A stretch of 64,000 nt of DNA, taken from NCBI RefSeq assembly GCF_000255455.1, contig NZ_JH621261.1, forward strand, positions 1 through 64,000, written 5' to 3'. Shown here in pieces: positions 17,899 to 28,160 of the stretch. The position numbers were made by a program, and so were the translations under genes. The notes beneath the pieces were generated by a model that was given only the letters and a program-made list of their open reading frames with translations, did no database searches and was not told where the DNA came from. Source of the DNA: Aquimarina agarilytica ZC1 (GTDB lineage: Bacteria; Bacteroidota; Bacteroidia; Flavobacteriales; Flavobacteriaceae). The first letter of the stretch is position 1. Each line of letters starts with the position of its first letter.

Positions 17899-19260
17899 AT
17901 GAAAATTAAATTTTTAATAACATCCGCAGTTTGCTTAGGAATGGCAGTAAGCTGTTCAACAGATGAGATAACCGATGTAGACAACACAGGTGAATTAACT
18001 GAGGCAGAACTTAGATTTCGAAAAGTAGATTTATCTAATCCAAGGTCATTTAACTTTTTTGCAGCTAAAAAAGAAGCTTTAACTTTATTGAAGTCAATAA
18101 AGTTAGATGGTGGTGAGCCATTTAACGTTAAAAGACCTGCAGTACGATATACACGTGACCAAAACGTTTTTGTACCGTCTGCCATAGGAATAGATTTTAG
18201 AATTGATAGAAATGTAGTCCCTCAAGGACCTACGGTAAGATTACCAATGTTTACAGGTTGGGAAACAACGGAAACAGGTAGAAGGAAAGGGCATTATGTA
18301 ATAACAGAAACTTCAAATAGATTTATATCTAAATTATTAGGAGTTGCTTTTGCACCTCGTATGGCTAATGCCCGTGGTTCAGATGGAGTACAATTAGGGA
18401 AGTTTACTCGTAATGGAAGATTGGTGTTTGAAGGAAGTGTAGATTTTTCTCCAAAACGTTCTTTAGTAGCTGGAGTTCCAGGAGGAGGATTATTATCATT
18501 CCCTCCAGCGGAAGCTAATGCAGGAGCCATTGCCGATGATAATTGGTCCTCTTATGTTGTATTACCTAGTGGTTTAGTTATTAATGCTCAATTAGTAGCA
18601 AATGATACAGGAATCCATGATAGAATACCAGCATTAGATACTAGTATTGATGGGCAAGATGATTTTAATAGTCCATTTTTAAGTAAAGAAACTGCATCAG
18701 TGGTATTACAGTTATTAGATGGGTGGCATGATGGAAGAGATTATTACTTTCATATCGTTACCGATACATCAGATCCAGGACCAGCAGCAATCGAAAAAGG
18801 AGTATTTGCACCTAAGTTAAATAACATTCCTGCTTTTGGTGAATTTCCAGGAGGTGCGTTTTTAGGTTTCTCACCTTGTGCTAATGGAAACCCAGAAAGA
18901 GATGCAGAAGGGAATATTCAAGGGCTTAATGTAGCTATTGATAGTGAAGATCAAAATCAGGATCCAACAAATACATTTCCAATAGATCCTTCAGATGATA
19001 GATTTTCTCCAATGTGGGATGCGCATATTTGCGAATGGGCAGCTTCGGTACCAGAAAACGAAAGACCAATTTTAAGAAGTATTGCACAAATCGAAAAAGA
19101 AATTGCAAATGGTCGATTAGGTAATTTTAGAGGAAATAACGGACCTGTAAATCCATTTATCGCAGGTTTAATGCCAACAAGAGCATTAATTAATTGTCCA
19201 GTTATTACTCAGCCAGTTGAGTCAGCTATTGGTACAATAGTTGGAGAGCCAATGCCATAA
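17899..19260 (+). CDS. Hypothetical lipoprotein, 453 aa
   Basis: Exported protein with lipobox AVSC (Cys19) and a long soluble part in which I recognise no family. It is rich in Gly, Pro and Asp, with no obvious repeats or catalytic motif and no C-terminal sorting domain. GC content and Gly/Pro-rich composition are slightly higher than in neighbouring hypothetical genes. It is monocistronic, with a long leader upstream and a terminator downstream. Confidence 0.7.
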   Translation: MKIKFLITSAVCLGMAVSCSTDEITDVDNTGELTEAELRFRKVDLSNPRSFNFFAAKKEALTLLKSIKLDGGEPFNVKRPAVRYTRDQNVFVPSAIGIDFRIDRNVVPQGPTVRLPMFTGWETTETGRRKGHYVITETSNRFISKLLGVAFAPRMANARGSDGVQLGKFTRNGRLVFEGSVDFSPKRSLVAGVPGGGLLSFPPAEANAGAIADDNWSSYVVLPSGLVINAQLVANDTGIHDRIPALDTSIDGQDDFNSPFLSKETASVVLQLLDGWHDGRDYYFHIVTDTSDPGPAAIEKGVFAPKLNNIPAFGEFPGGAFLGFSPCANGNPERDAEGNIQGLNVAIDSEDQNQDPTNTFPIDPSDDRFSPMWDAHICEWAASVPENERPILRSIAQIEKEIANGRLGNFRGNNGPVNPFIAGLMPTRALINCPVITQPVESAIGTIVGEPMP

Positions 19261-19288
19261 TAGGTATACAAAAATTAATTTTGGGAAT

Positions 19289-19325
19289 AAAATGTCCATG
19301 AGTGTAAACTTGTGGACATTTTTTT
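19289..19325 (+). terminator. Rho-independent terminator
   Basis: Arms AAAATGTCCA (19289-19298) and TGGACATTTT (19313-19322) followed by more T; it ends the 453-aa lipoprotein gene before dnaK. Confidence 0.85.
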
Positions 19326-19421
19326 GTGACATCATGTCAGTAATTTTTCCGTGGCATAATGATTGACTTAAGAACAAACGTAAAATTGAAACAAATAAGT
19401 AAATAATAAAATACATAGTTT

Positions 19422-21329
19422 ATGTCTAAAATTATTGGAATTGATTTAGGAACTACAAACTCTTGTGTATCTGTAATGGAAGGGAATGAGCCAGTGGTTA
19501 TACCTAATGCAGAAGGAAAAAGAACAACCCCATCGGTAATTGCTTTTGTTGAAGGTGGAGAGATTAAGGTAGGTGACCCTGCAAAGCGTCAGGCGGTAAC
19601 CAACCCAACTAAAACCATTTCTTCTATAAAAAGATTTATGGGGAACAAATACTCTGAATCTAGTAAAGAGGCAGAGCGTTCAGCATACAAAGTAGTAAAA
19701 GGAGATAATAATACGCCACGTGTAGATATCGATGGTCGTTTATATTCTCCGCAAGAGCTTTCAGCAATGACACTTCAAAAAATGAAGAAAACTGCTGAAG
19801 ATTATTTAGGACAGGATGTAAGTAGAGCAGTAATTACTGTTCCTGCTTATTTTAATGATGCGCAGCGTCAAGCAACTAAAGAGGCTGGTGAAATTGCAGG
19901 TTTAACTGTAGAGCGTATTATTAATGAGCCAACAGCGGCAGCTTTGGCTTACGGATTAGATAAAAAAGAAACAGATCAAAAAATAGTAGTATTTGATTTT
20001 GGAGGAGGAACACATGATGTTTCTATTTTGGAATTAGGTGATGGTGTTTTTGAAGTACTAGCTACTGATGGTGATACACACTTAGGAGGTGATGATGTGG
20101 ATCAAAAAATTATTGATTGGTTAGCCGCAGAATTTGAAGCAGAAGAAAGCATGGACTTACGTAAAGATCCTATGGCTTTACAACGTTTAAAAGAAGCAGC
20201 AGAAAAAGCTAAAATTGAATTATCATCTTCGGCTTCAACTGAAATTAACTTGCCATATATTACTGCAACTGCAGCGGGACCAAAGCACTTAGTACGTAGT
20301 TTAACTAAAGCTAAATTTGATCAATTGATTGACGATTTAGTAAAACGTACTATTGAGCCATGTCAAACGGCACTTAAAAATGCAGGATTATCTACTAGTG
20401 ATATTGATGAAATTATTTTAGTAGGTGGATCAACACGTATCCCAGCAGTGCAAGAAGCTGTTGAAAAATTCTTTGGGAAATCACCAAGCAAAGGAGTAAA
20501 CCCAGATGAGGTGGTTGCTATTGGAGCAGCAATTCAAGGGGGAGTTTTAACGGGTGATGTAAAGGATGTATTACTTTTAGATGTAACACCTCTTTCGTTA
20601 GGAATTGAAACAATGGGTAACGTAATGACTAAGCTTATTGAAGCGAACACTACGATTCCTACTAAAAAGTCTCAGGTATTCTCTACGGCAGCCGATAACC
20701 AACCAAGTGTTGAAATTCATGTGTTGCAAGGAGAGCGTCCAATGGCTCAAGATAACAAAACAATTGGTCGTTTCCATTTAGATGGTATTCCACCAGCACA
20801 AAGAGGTACACCACAAATTGAAGTAACTTTTGATATTGATGCAAATGGTATCATCAAGGTTTCGGCAACGGATAAAGCAACTGGTAAATCACAAGATATT
20901 CGTATCGAAGCTTCTTCTGGTTTAACTGAAGATGAAATTGCTAAAATGAAGCAAGAAGCAGAAGCAAATGCGGAAGCAGATAAGCAAGCTAAAGAAACTG
21001 CAGATAAATTGAATGAAGCCGATGGAATGATTTTTCAAACGGAAAAGCAATTGAAAGAGTTTGGTGAAAAATTATCTGACGATAAAAAAGCACCAATTGA
21101 AGCAGCTTTAGAAGAATTGAAAAAAGCTTATGAATCTAAAGATTTAGCGGTAATAACACCAGCTTTAGATAAAATTAACGAAGCCTGGAAAGCAGCTAGT
21201 GAGGAAATGTATAAGGCACAAGCTGAAGCAGGAGGACAAGGAGCACCAACGGGTGAGCCTCAAGCAGACGCTGCTGGAGATGCATCATCTAACGATGTTG
21301 AAGATGTAGATTTTGAAGAAGTGAAGTAA
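19422..21329 (+). CDS. dnaK: Molecular chaperone DnaK (Hsp70)
   Basis: ATP-dependent chaperone of the cytoplasm, 635 aa, the normal length. Nucleotide-binding motifs are [12 protein letters not shown] at the start, [12 protein letters not shown] (about 192-203) and [12 protein letters not shown] (about 330). The substrate-binding domain and a helical lid follow, and the C-terminus is the acidic tail [11 protein letters not shown] that is typical of bacterial DnaK. No dnaJ or grpE is adjacent, as is common in Flavobacteriaceae. Own terminator downstream. Confidence 0.98.
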   Translation: MSKIIGIDLGTTNSCVSVMEGNEPVVIPNAEGKRTTPSVIAFVEGGEIKVGDPAKRQAVTNPTKTISSIKRFMGNKYSESSKEAERSAYKVVKGDNNTPRVDIDGRLYSPQELSAMTLQKMKKTAEDYLGQDVSRAVITVPAYFNDAQRQATKEAGEIAGLTVERIINEPTAAALAYGLDKKETDQKIVVFDFGGGTHDVSILELGDGVFEVLATDGDTHLGGDDVDQKIIDWLAAEFEAEESMDLRKDPMALQRLKEAAEKAKIELSSSASTEINLPYITATAAGPKHLVRSLTKAKFDQLIDDLVKRTIEPCQTALKNAGLSTSDIDEIILVGGSTRIPAVQEAVEKFFGKSPSKGVNPDEVVAIGAAIQGGVLTGDVKDVLLLDVTPLSLGIETMGNVMTKLIEANTTIPTKKSQVFSTAADNQPSVEIHVLQGERPMAQDNKTIGRFHLDGIPPAQRGTPQIEVTFDIDANGIIKVSATDKATGKSQDIRIEASSGLTEDEIAKMKQEAEANAEADKQAKETADKLNEADGMIFQTEKQLKEFGEKLSDDKKAPIEAALEELKKAYESKDLAVITPALDKINEAWKAASEEMYKAQAEAGGQGAPTGEPQADAAGDASSNDVEDVDFEEVK

Positions 21330-21368
21330 GTTTCTTTAAAAAGAATATTCCCATATCGGGAAATAGAA

Positions 21369-21402
21369 AGACCGTCTAATTTTTGTTAGACGGTCTTTTG
21401 TT
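21369..21402 (+). terminator. Rho-independent terminator of dnaK
   Basis: Arms AAGACCGTCTAA (21369-21380) and TTAGACGGTCTT (21386-21397) with a T-rich tail. Confidence 0.9.
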
Positions 21403-21619
21403 TTTTAACATTATTAGATTCTATTAAAAGGTCACCTTTAGTATTCCATCTTTTCCTTTAGATATTATTTTATGAGATTTTTATTATCAAATAATTCATT
21501 ATTCAAATAATCATACTTTTATGAAGTACTTGTGTACTAACTATTTTCTATGACTGCCACTAAAATAAAAGTTATAATTATGTAACTTAGGGCAAGATTT
21601 ATAATCTGAAAATAATAAA

Positions 21620-21988
21620 TTGAAAAAGTATATAAAATATCTGATTTCTTTCCTTCTGATTTTTGGTCTGAATGTTAATGGTTGTTCTATATATTCACAA
21701 AAAAAATCATCAAGCTATTATCAGGCTTTAGGGATTAATAATCGAAAAGAAAGTAGCTATAAGTATTCTGGATTATATATTTATGGACGACGATTAATAA
21801 AAGAAATAATAGTTGTTGCACTGATTTCATACCTTAAGCTTCGAGATACATATACTTTTCAAAGTACAAGAATTTTAAATTTACAAAATAAACAGTATCA
21901 AAAAATAAGTTCTATAATAGCTAGATACGTTTTCTTGAGTAAAAAACTCCTGTCTAGTAACCAATATCCAAGTTTATACATAGCATAG
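21620..21988 (+). CDS. Hypothetical secreted protein, 122 aa, TTG start
   Basis: Begins with MKKYIKYLISFLLIFGLN if TTG 21620 is used, a good signal peptide; no ATG gives one. A Cys follows at NGC. The rest is basic, with many Tyr and Lys, and matches nothing I know. It may be a real small secreted protein or a decayed gene. Part of a group of short ORFs between dnaK and the FG-GAP protein. Confidence 0.4.
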   Translation: MKKYIKYLISFLLIFGLNVNGCSIYSQKKSSSYYQALGINNRKESSYKYSGLYIYGRRLIKEIIVVALISYLKLRDTYTFQSTRILNLQNKQYQKISSIIARYVFLSKKLLSSNQYPSLYIA

Positions 21989-22067
21989 CATAAATTCTCA
22001 TTTTATGTGGATATGCACTTTGTTGCATAAATGATAAAAAAATGTTTAACCATTTATCATTACTAAA

Positions 22068-22250
22068 ATGTATAATCAAACTAAAAAACAGTATTTGGAG
22101 AAATCCATACATATAGGTCATTGGATAAAAAGAAAACTTATTTTAATTACAACTGCATTTATGATTGGAATGTCAAATGCTATGTGTGATGAAGATAGAA
22201 TGGCTAATGAAAATCAATATCGCATAGAACAGAAAGATAAAAAAGATTGA
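22068..22250 (+). CDS. Hypothetical small membrane or secreted protein, 60 aa
   Basis: ATG-started ORF with a basic N-terminus, one hydrophobic segment (KRKLILITTAFMIGMSNAM, about residues 21-39) and a charged tail. It could be an exported peptide with a late signal peptide. Family not recognised; composition is coherent enough to be real. Confidence 0.4.
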   Translation: MYNQTKKQYLEKSIHIGHWIKRKLILITTAFMIGMSNAMCDEDRMANENQYRIEQKDKKD

Positions 22251-22543
22251 AAACTAATAAATAACATCTCTTGATAATTCTATTGCTTTGTAAATCTATA
22301 ACACGAAATAATTGTATTTTTCGAAAGCACTGGTGTAACAGGTAAACTATATATAGCATATAGGGCAGTTTTGTGTTAGTTTGAAAAGCTTGGGTTTGTT
22401 TGGAGTTGTAGTTAAATCTTTTGTTTTGGCTTTATGGGAAAAAATAAATCAAAATGCTTAGTGCTAAGCCGAAAATATAGTATATTTCACGTGTTATGTT
22501 TTTATCAACTTATTTGATCACGGTATTAAAAACAAATTAGGCA

Positions 22544-22693
22544 ATGAGAAATAACACAATTAAATTCTTAGTACTGGTATTTGTAATATCTATAAATACC
22601 TGTAAAACGGATAAATCAAATACAAAAGATGATGATTATTCAAAAAAGGAAAGTCTTTATTCTAATTTTTATCGGATACTAATGAAAAAATAA
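22544..22693 (+). CDS. Possible 49-aa lipoprotein
   Basis: Short ORF starting ATG 22544: a basic start MRNNTIK, a hydrophobic core FLVLVFVISI, then NTC as a lipobox-like Cys at residue 20, and a Lys/Asp-rich tail of about 29 residues. It ends at TAA 22691-22693, about 80 bases before the FG-GAP gene. Typical of tiny lipoproteins in this phylum, but unsupported by homology. Confidence 0.4.
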   Translation: MRNNTIKFLVLVFVISINTCKTDKSNTKDDDYSKKESLYSNFYRILMKK

Positions 22694-22771
22694 TATATAA
22701 ATTGGCAAAAAAACAAATAAAACATTTAGATTATTTTCACTCAACTCTTGTCTACGTACAAAAAAAATAAA

Positions 22772-25700
22772 ATGAATACTAAAAACTACGTTCTACTCTA
22801 TATTGTTTTTTTAATGGTTCCAATAATTTCTACCTCCCAACAAGCTTGGAAGGATCAGCCTGAACTATCAATAGATGAAAACAAAAATATTGTTTATACT
22901 GATGAGTCTGATGGACAAAAAAAAAGTATATTTCCTGTAATGCTTTATGGGTTTAATGATAATAATACAACAGATCCCTTGACTGGTAGTACATCTGTTA
23001 TTAACCAAGACGGCATTCGACATTTTATAAATAGTTCTGAGGCCAGAAATTTATCAATAAACAACAATAATTTTTGGTATGAATCCTCTAATTGGGGATT
23101 CAATATGGTTTTTACAGAAAATGAACACAGACATGATAATAATAATTATGACTTTTTTATAAAAAATTGTAATTCTCATAAAAAAATTGGAATTTCAAGA
23201 AGCGATAGGCATCTTGTAAATGATAGAGCCAGTATATATTCATTTCCAGATGAACCCATTACATATTTAAATAATATTGAAAGATTTAAGCAAATAAGAA
23301 ATTTATGGCAAGCAAATAATTTTTTGAAAGGCAAAAAGTTAAGTTATGTAAATTTCTCAGTTGCTCCTTATTATCATAGAAAAACAAACGATTCTTATAA
23401 CAACAACCCATTTGAAAGTACACTTCAATTTAGAAACAGAACTAATACAAATTTATCTTACAATGAAGTAGTTAAATATTCTGATATTATTTCTTTTGAT
23501 TACTACCCTTTTAAACCAAACGGTCAAATATCAACTAAAATGCATTGCTACCCCTCAGAAAAAACATCTGTCGGTGAATTTACTCATTTATTAAAAAATG
23601 AATATCCAGAAAAACCCATATGGGCAGTTATTCAAACCTCTTGGTTTTTTCCTGAAGAAAAATATGAATTCAATCAAAATACGTGTGATTTTACACAAAA
23701 CACTTTAACTAATAAAATAATTAATTACGACAAAATCATACGTCAATTAACTTTTGATGCTATTATTGGCGGAGCTGATGGTATTTCTTTTTGGGGACAT
23801 CAAAGAGCGTCTTTTTTACTTAGTAGTGGCATCAGTGAATACGATTTTTTAACACAAGATATTGACAACTCTCTTTGGAAAGCTACACTTTATCAAACTA
23901 AAGAACTACAAGAATTACAAGAAAACTATGACAATATTTTATTGGAAGACAACCTAAAAGGTTCATATGTTAAAGAAGAAGCCGTAAGATATACTTTTAA
24001 AAAAGCAAAAAACTCTAATAAATATTATTTTTTTATTATTAACTCAACAAACAAAAACATAACAGCAAATATAAAGATACCTGAAAACTTAATAATTAAT
24101 GACAAGATTCCGATGCAATCTATTGGCAAATACAAAATGCCGGGACTTAACGGAACTACATCAATTGAAAAAGACTACAGGAATCCAAATACCTTAGGAA
24201 AAATTGCTCCAGATAAAAAAACTTTTTCAACAAATCTTTCAGGATATGGTACTAACATCATTTCTATGGAATTAGTTCCCTATATAAAAGGAAAAGATAT
24301 TGCAGTTTTTTATAATTATAAAACAGATGAGTTCAATAGTACTCCAAATATACATCTTATTAATTCTCATGAATCATCAACTAAAAAATACACGCACAAT
24401 TGGGTTACATTATTGAATCAATGGAATGCCGATTCAATAACACATACCATTAGCGCTGATTTTAATAATGATAATAATGATGATATTGCTGTTTTTTATA
24501 AATATCCCAATAATAATTCTAGCGAATTTGATGGTATTCCTACCTCTCTACATTTAATATCTTCGAACCCCAACAATAATACTATGGAAACTAAATTACA
24601 TTGGTGTGAAAATATTATAAATTCATGGAATTCCGAGAGCATACTTTATACCTTATCTGGAGACTTTAATAATGACGGAAACGATGATATTGCTGTTTTC
24701 TATAAATACCAATTTCCTCCTTCGCAAAATAAAGATTATTTTGGATGTCAAGTCCACTTAATAACTTCTGAAGGCGATAAAAAAGGAAAAACAATATCAA
24801 ATTGGGTTCCTGAAATATATGAAAATGGATGGAATTCAAACAATATAGAACATGCTGTATCAGGTGATTTTAATAATGACGGAAACGATGATATTGCTAT
24901 TTTCTATAAATACCAATTTCCTCCTTCACAAAATAAAGATTATTTTGGATGTCAAATCCACTTAATAACTTCTGACGGAAAAGGTGGAAGTAAAACAATA
25001 ATAAATTGGGTCCCTGAAACATATGAAAAAGAATGGAATTTGAGTGATGTAAAGAAAGTAGTTTCCGGAGATTTCAACAATGATGGTAATACAGACATTG
25101 CTGTTATATACAGATATCAATTCCCATTATCAAAAAATAAGGATTATTTTGGCTTTCAAATTCATTTAATTAAAAGTGATTCAAATAAAAATGAAATAAT
25201 TCTAAATTGGGCCCCTGAAACATATGAGAAAGAATGGAATTTAGATGATATAATCAATATATCTACAGGTGATTTCAACAATGATCGTAAAGAAGACATA
25301 GCCCTATTTTATAAACACCCCAATGAAAATAAAAAAGACATATCATACAAATATGGAGCTAATATTCATTTAGTCACAAATAAATCAAAAAATGAAGGTC
25401 AAATTATTTATAATTGGTCGTATTTAAATAATGATTGGAATGCAGATTCTATTCATTTTATTAATTCAGGTAATTTCAAGGATAAAACATTGGTTTCAAG
25501 TAAAAAAATAGCACACAAGAATTCAATAATATCAAATAATAATTTCCATACAACTATTTATCCTAACCCTTTCAAAGATAAAGTAAATTTAAAATACACT
25601 TTAAGCTCAACAATATCTTCATTCAAGATCTCTATCTATGATATAAAAGGAAAAAAAATTAAAACTATCAGTAACAAAATGCATTCTGAGAATATTTATC

Positions 25701-25804
25701 AAATAAAATTAGATAATGCTAATAGTCTTTCTACCGGCATTTATTATATGAAAATAACTTTAAATAATGAAATAATAAAAATATTCCCAATTATTAAAAA
25801 TTAA
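22772..25804 (+). CDS. Secreted FG-GAP/VCBS-repeat protein with N-terminal unknown (glycosidase-like) domain and T9SS signal, 1010 aa
   Basis: Large extracellular protein. ATG 22772 gives a clean signal peptide (MNTKNYVLLYIVFLMVPIIS, then TSQQ); a TTG 24 bases earlier is less likely. Residues about 25-490 form a domain with features of a TIM-barrel glycosidase (DIISFDYYPF, IWAVIQTSWFF, GGADGISFWGHQ), which I cannot assign to a family. Residues about 505-900 hold at least six FG-GAP-type repeats of about 68 residues built round GDFNNDGNDDIAVFYKY, likely a calcium-binding propeller. The C-terminus (IYPNPFKDKVNLKY and onward) is a type IX sorting domain. Repeats 3 and 4 are nearly identical at DNA level, so recently duplicated. 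Confidence 0.75.
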   Translation: MNTKNYVLLYIVFLMVPIISTSQQAWKDQPELSIDENKNIVYTDESDGQKKSIFPVMLYGFNDNNTTDPLTGSTSVINQDGIRHFINSSEARNLSINNNNFWYESSNWGFNMVFTENEHRHDNNNYDFFIKNCNSHKKIGISRSDRHLVNDRASIYSFPDEPITYLNNIERFKQIRNLWQANNFLKGKKLSYVNFSVAPYYHRKTNDSYNNNPFESTLQFRNRTNTNLSYNEVVKYSDIISFDYYPFKPNGQISTKMHCYPSEKTSVGEFTHLLKNEYPEKPIWAVIQTSWFFPEEKYEFNQNTCDFTQNTLTNKIINYDKIIRQLTFDAIIGGADGISFWGHQRASFLLSSGISEYDFLTQDIDNSLWKATLYQTKELQELQENYDNILLEDNLKGSYVKEEAVRYTFKKAKNSNKYYFFIINSTNKNITANIKIPENLIINDKIPMQSIGKYKMPGLNGTTSIEKDYRNPNTLGKIAPDKKTFSTNLSGYGTNIISMELVPYIKGKDIAVFYNYKTDEFNSTPNIHLINSHESSTKKYTHNWVTLLNQWNADSITHTISADFNNDNNDDIAVFYKYPNNNSSEFDGIPTSLHLISSNPNNNTMETKLHWCENIINSWNSESILYTLSGDFNNDGNDDIAVFYKYQFPPSQNKDYFGCQVHLITSEGDKKGKTISNWVPEIYENGWNSNNIEHAVSGDFNNDGNDDIAIFYKYQFPPSQNKDYFGCQIHLITSDGKGGSKTIINWVPETYEKEWNLSDVKKVVSGDFNNDGNTDIAVIYRYQFPLSKNKDYFGFQIHLIKSDSNKNEIILNWAPETYEKEWNLDDIINISTGDFNNDRKEDIALFYKHPNENKKDISYKYGANIHLVTNKSKNEGQIIYNWSYLNNDWNADSIHFINSGNFKDKTLVSSKKIAHKNSIISNNNFHTTIYPNPFKDKVNLKYTLSSTISSFKISIYDIKGKKIKTISNKMHSENIYQIKLDNANSLSTGIYYMKITLNNEIIKIFPIIKN
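24658..24980 (+). repeat. Near-identical tandem FG-GAP repeat pair, period about 204 bp
   Basis: The block from about 24660 to 24775 recurs from about 24864 to 24979 with only a few differences over some 110 bases (identical AATAATGACGGAAACGATGA and TACCAATTTCCTCCTTC, for example). The period of 204 bases equals 68 codons, so the repeat is in frame. Confidence 0.75.
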
Positions 25805-25924
25805 CAAACTCAACTCCTTGTATTTTTGAATAAGGTTAAATCACAGTTTTAATTACCCGATGGAGTTCTTCTGAATGATAGGCTAGCGCTTCATCTATGA
25901 CGAGTGCCAATAACGAATAAATAC

Positions 25925-25956
25925 AACCACTTCTATTAAATTAGGAGTGGTTTTTT
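25925..25956 (+). terminator. Rho-independent terminator
   Basis: Arms AACCACTTCT (25925-25934) and AGGAGTGGTT (25943-25952), one G-T pair, followed by T4. It ends the FG-GAP gene about 120 bases downstream. Confidence 0.7.
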
Positions 25957-26018
25957 AGTTTTAAGAAGCCCTATTGTTTTGAATATTCTTTAGATCTAAT
26001 TTTAACATATAATTCAGA

Positions 26019-26912
26019 TTACACACAGAACAAAATACTTAATGCCTCTTCGAGATTATTATTTTTCAATTGTTTTTTTGCAATTAGATGTATTTTTTTA
26101 TGCTTAATTTTTGAATCTAAAATTTTTAAGATGCTTTGAATTTTTTTTTCGGATTTCCATTTATTAATGCTTATTGCGTTAGGTTTTTGAGCTATATTTC
26201 CGAGCCTTCCTAAATCATTACCGCTTAGAATTTCACTATTTATAACATGTAGTGGCAACTTATCTACGCCTATTCCTTTAGTAAGTGTGGGCTTTGGAAT
26301 TTCGAAAAGAGCATTTTCATTAGCTCTTGTATACCAGTTTGCTCCCATACGAGCTACTAGGTCAAGTTTTTTTGTGTCTAATTTTCCGTTAACCCCTTTA
26401 TATTCATCCTTAATATGAATAGTAACCACACGAGAAATAATTAAATTACCTGCACCACCTTTTGTTCCTAGTTCAATAATATTATCTACAACACATTCAA
26501 AAGATATGGGTGCTTCGGCCACTCGTGGTGGTTTTATTTTTTCTGAAGGAATTGGAGTAAATCCTGCTTTTGCAAACTCATTTACCCCTTTGTCATATTC
26601 GGTACTGGTGAGAGACATTTGTTCTACCATAGCATAGTTAACAATATTAATTACAGTTTCATTAACCTCTTTTACATTTTCATAGGTATGTTTTGTGGTA
26701 TTATCGCGACCTCTTCTGGCAGGTGAAAAAATTAATATTGGAGGATTTGCGCTAAAAACATTAAAAAAACTAAATGGGCTTAAATTTATATTGCCATTTT
26801 TATCTATAGTAGAGGCTAAAGCAATGGGCCTGGGTGCTACAGCGGTTAACAATATTTGGTGTAACGCTGCGGTAGAAATTGAATTTGGATCTATAGTAGT
26901 GGTGTTTTTCAT
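26019..26912 (-). CDS. Flavin reductase-family (FMN-binding split barrel) protein, 297 aa
   Basis: Member of the flavin reductase / DIM6-NTAB family. The first 200 residues form an FMN-binding split barrel (APRPIALASTID, NINLSPFSFFNVFSANPPI, then DNTTKHTYENV); the last 90 residues are a helical Lys-rich extension with no recognised domain. It is the last gene of the aromatic amino acid operon, 12 bases after fumarylacetoacetase. Its role in the pathway is not established: it may supply reduced flavin or catalyse a step with no gene in the operon. Confidence 0.78.
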   Translation of the reverse strand: MKNTTTIDPNSISTAALHQILLTAVAPRPIALASTIDKNGNINLSPFSFFNVFSANPPILIFSPARRGRDNTTKHTYENVKEVNETVINIVNYAMVEQMSLTSTEYDKGVNEFAKAGFTPIPSEKIKPPRVAEAPISFECVVDNIIELGTKGGAGNLIISRVVTIHIKDEYKGVNGKLDTKKLDLVARMGANWYTRANENALFEIPKPTLTKGIGVDKLPLHVINSEILSGNDLGRLGNIAQKPNAISINKWKSEKKIQSILKILDSKIKHKKIHLIAKKQLKNNNLEEALSILFCV

Positions 26913-26924
26913 TGGAATTATATC

Positions 26925-28160
26925 TTATAAAGTAGGTAAAATTTGAGCGCTTACTTCACCAAACCCGACTCTAATATCGTTTTTTATACAATAGCCTTTC
27001 ATGGTAATAGTATCATAATCTTCAATAAAAGTTCTTTCTTCTCCATCAGCTAATTTTAATGGTTTTTTTCCTCCCCAAGAGAGTTCTAACATGGAGCCAT
27101 AAGAAGTAGTTGATTTTCCACTAATAGTTCCGGAAGCCATTAGATCACCAACTTTTATATTACATCCGTTTATGGTATGATGTGCTAATTGCTGCACCAT
27201 ATTCCAATACATATATTTAAAATTGGAGTGGCTAACAACAGTTGCGTCTTTATTTTTTGGTTGGATGGATACTTCTAAATTAATATCGTAGTTTTTGAAA
27301 CCTTCATATGTTAAATAGGGGAGTACCTCTGGTTCCTGAATGGGACCTTTAACTTTAAAGGGCTCTAATGCTTCTAAGGTAACTACCCAAGGAGATATGG
27401 ATGATGCAAAGCTTTTTCCTAAAAACGGTCCAAGAGGAACATATTCCCATTTTTGAATATCTCTGGCAGACCAATCATTAAATAGCACTTTTCCAAAAAT
27501 ATATTCCTCAGCTTTATGCGTAGTAATGTGATTTCCAATAGTTGTACTCTTGCCAATAATAAATCCCATTTCTAGCTCAAAATCTACACGATTCGAAGCT
27601 TTAAAAATGGGATGTTTTTCGTTTGGTGGTAGTACCTGTCCTTTGGGTCTGTGGATAGGTTTTCCACTTATAATAATTGAAGAGGTCCTACCGTGGTATC
27701 CCACAGGTAAATGTTTCCAATTGGGAAGTAGTGCATTTTCGGGATCTCTAAACATCATACCTACATTAGTGGCATGTTCCATACTCGAATAAAAATCGGT
27801 GTAGTCCCCAATTACGATTGGAAGATGCATTTGGACTTCATTTTGAGGCAAAAAGACAGCGTTGTTTTCTTTTAAAATGGAATTTTCGTTGCATAATTCT
27901 TGCTGGATAATTTCCCGTATTTTGGTAGTTTTTTCTTTTCCTAAAGCAATAAAATCATTTAAGAAATTATTTTTAAGTACTCTTTTTTTGATTTTTATCT
28001 TTTTAAAAATGCCAAGCTTGTAAGCTGCAAATACGTCTAGAACTTGATTGCCAATAGCAATACCTACCCTTGGTTTTCTTTTTTTAGAAGAAAAAATCCC
28101 AAAAGGAATATTGTAAATGGAAAAGTCTGATTGCTTTGGTATGTGTATCCAGGTTTTCAT
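26925..28160 (-). CDS. fahA: Fumarylacetoacetase
   Basis: Last step of tyrosine degradation: hydrolysis of fumarylacetoacetate to fumarate and acetoacetate, in the cytoplasm. 411 aa, the usual length. Family motifs are GDYTDFYSSMEHATNVG (metal-binding Asp and catalytic His region), LPVGYHGRTSSI, and the metal ligands in DFELEMGFIIG and FNDWSARDIQKWEYVPLGPF. Its ATG overlaps the hydroxylase stop by 4 bases, so it is translationally coupled. Confidence 0.95.
   Translation of the reverse strand: MKTWIHIPKQSDFSIYNIPFGIFSSKKRKPRVGIAIGNQVLDVFAAYKLGIFKKIKIKKRVLKNNFLNDFIALGKEKTTKIREIIQQELCNENSILKENNAVFLPQNEVQMHLPIVIGDYTDFYSSMEHATNVGMMFRDPENALLPNWKHLPVGYHGRTSSIIISGKPIHRPKGQVLPPNEKHPIFKASNRVDFELEMGFIIGKSTTIGNHITTHKAEEYIFGKVLFNDWSARDIQKWEYVPLGPFLGKSFASSISPWVVTLEALEPFKVKGPIQEPEVLPYLTYEGFKNYDINLEVSIQPKNKDATVVSHSNFKYMYWNMVQQLAHHTINGCNIKVGDLMASGTISGKSTTSYGSMLELSWGGKKPLKLADGEERTFIEDYDTITMKGYCIKNDIRVGFGEVSAQILPTL

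Noticed and set aside
17880-18530. Minus-strand frames over the 453-aa lipoprotein gene
   Set aside because: Shadows of the strong + strand gene, which has a signal peptide and a terminator in the right orientation.
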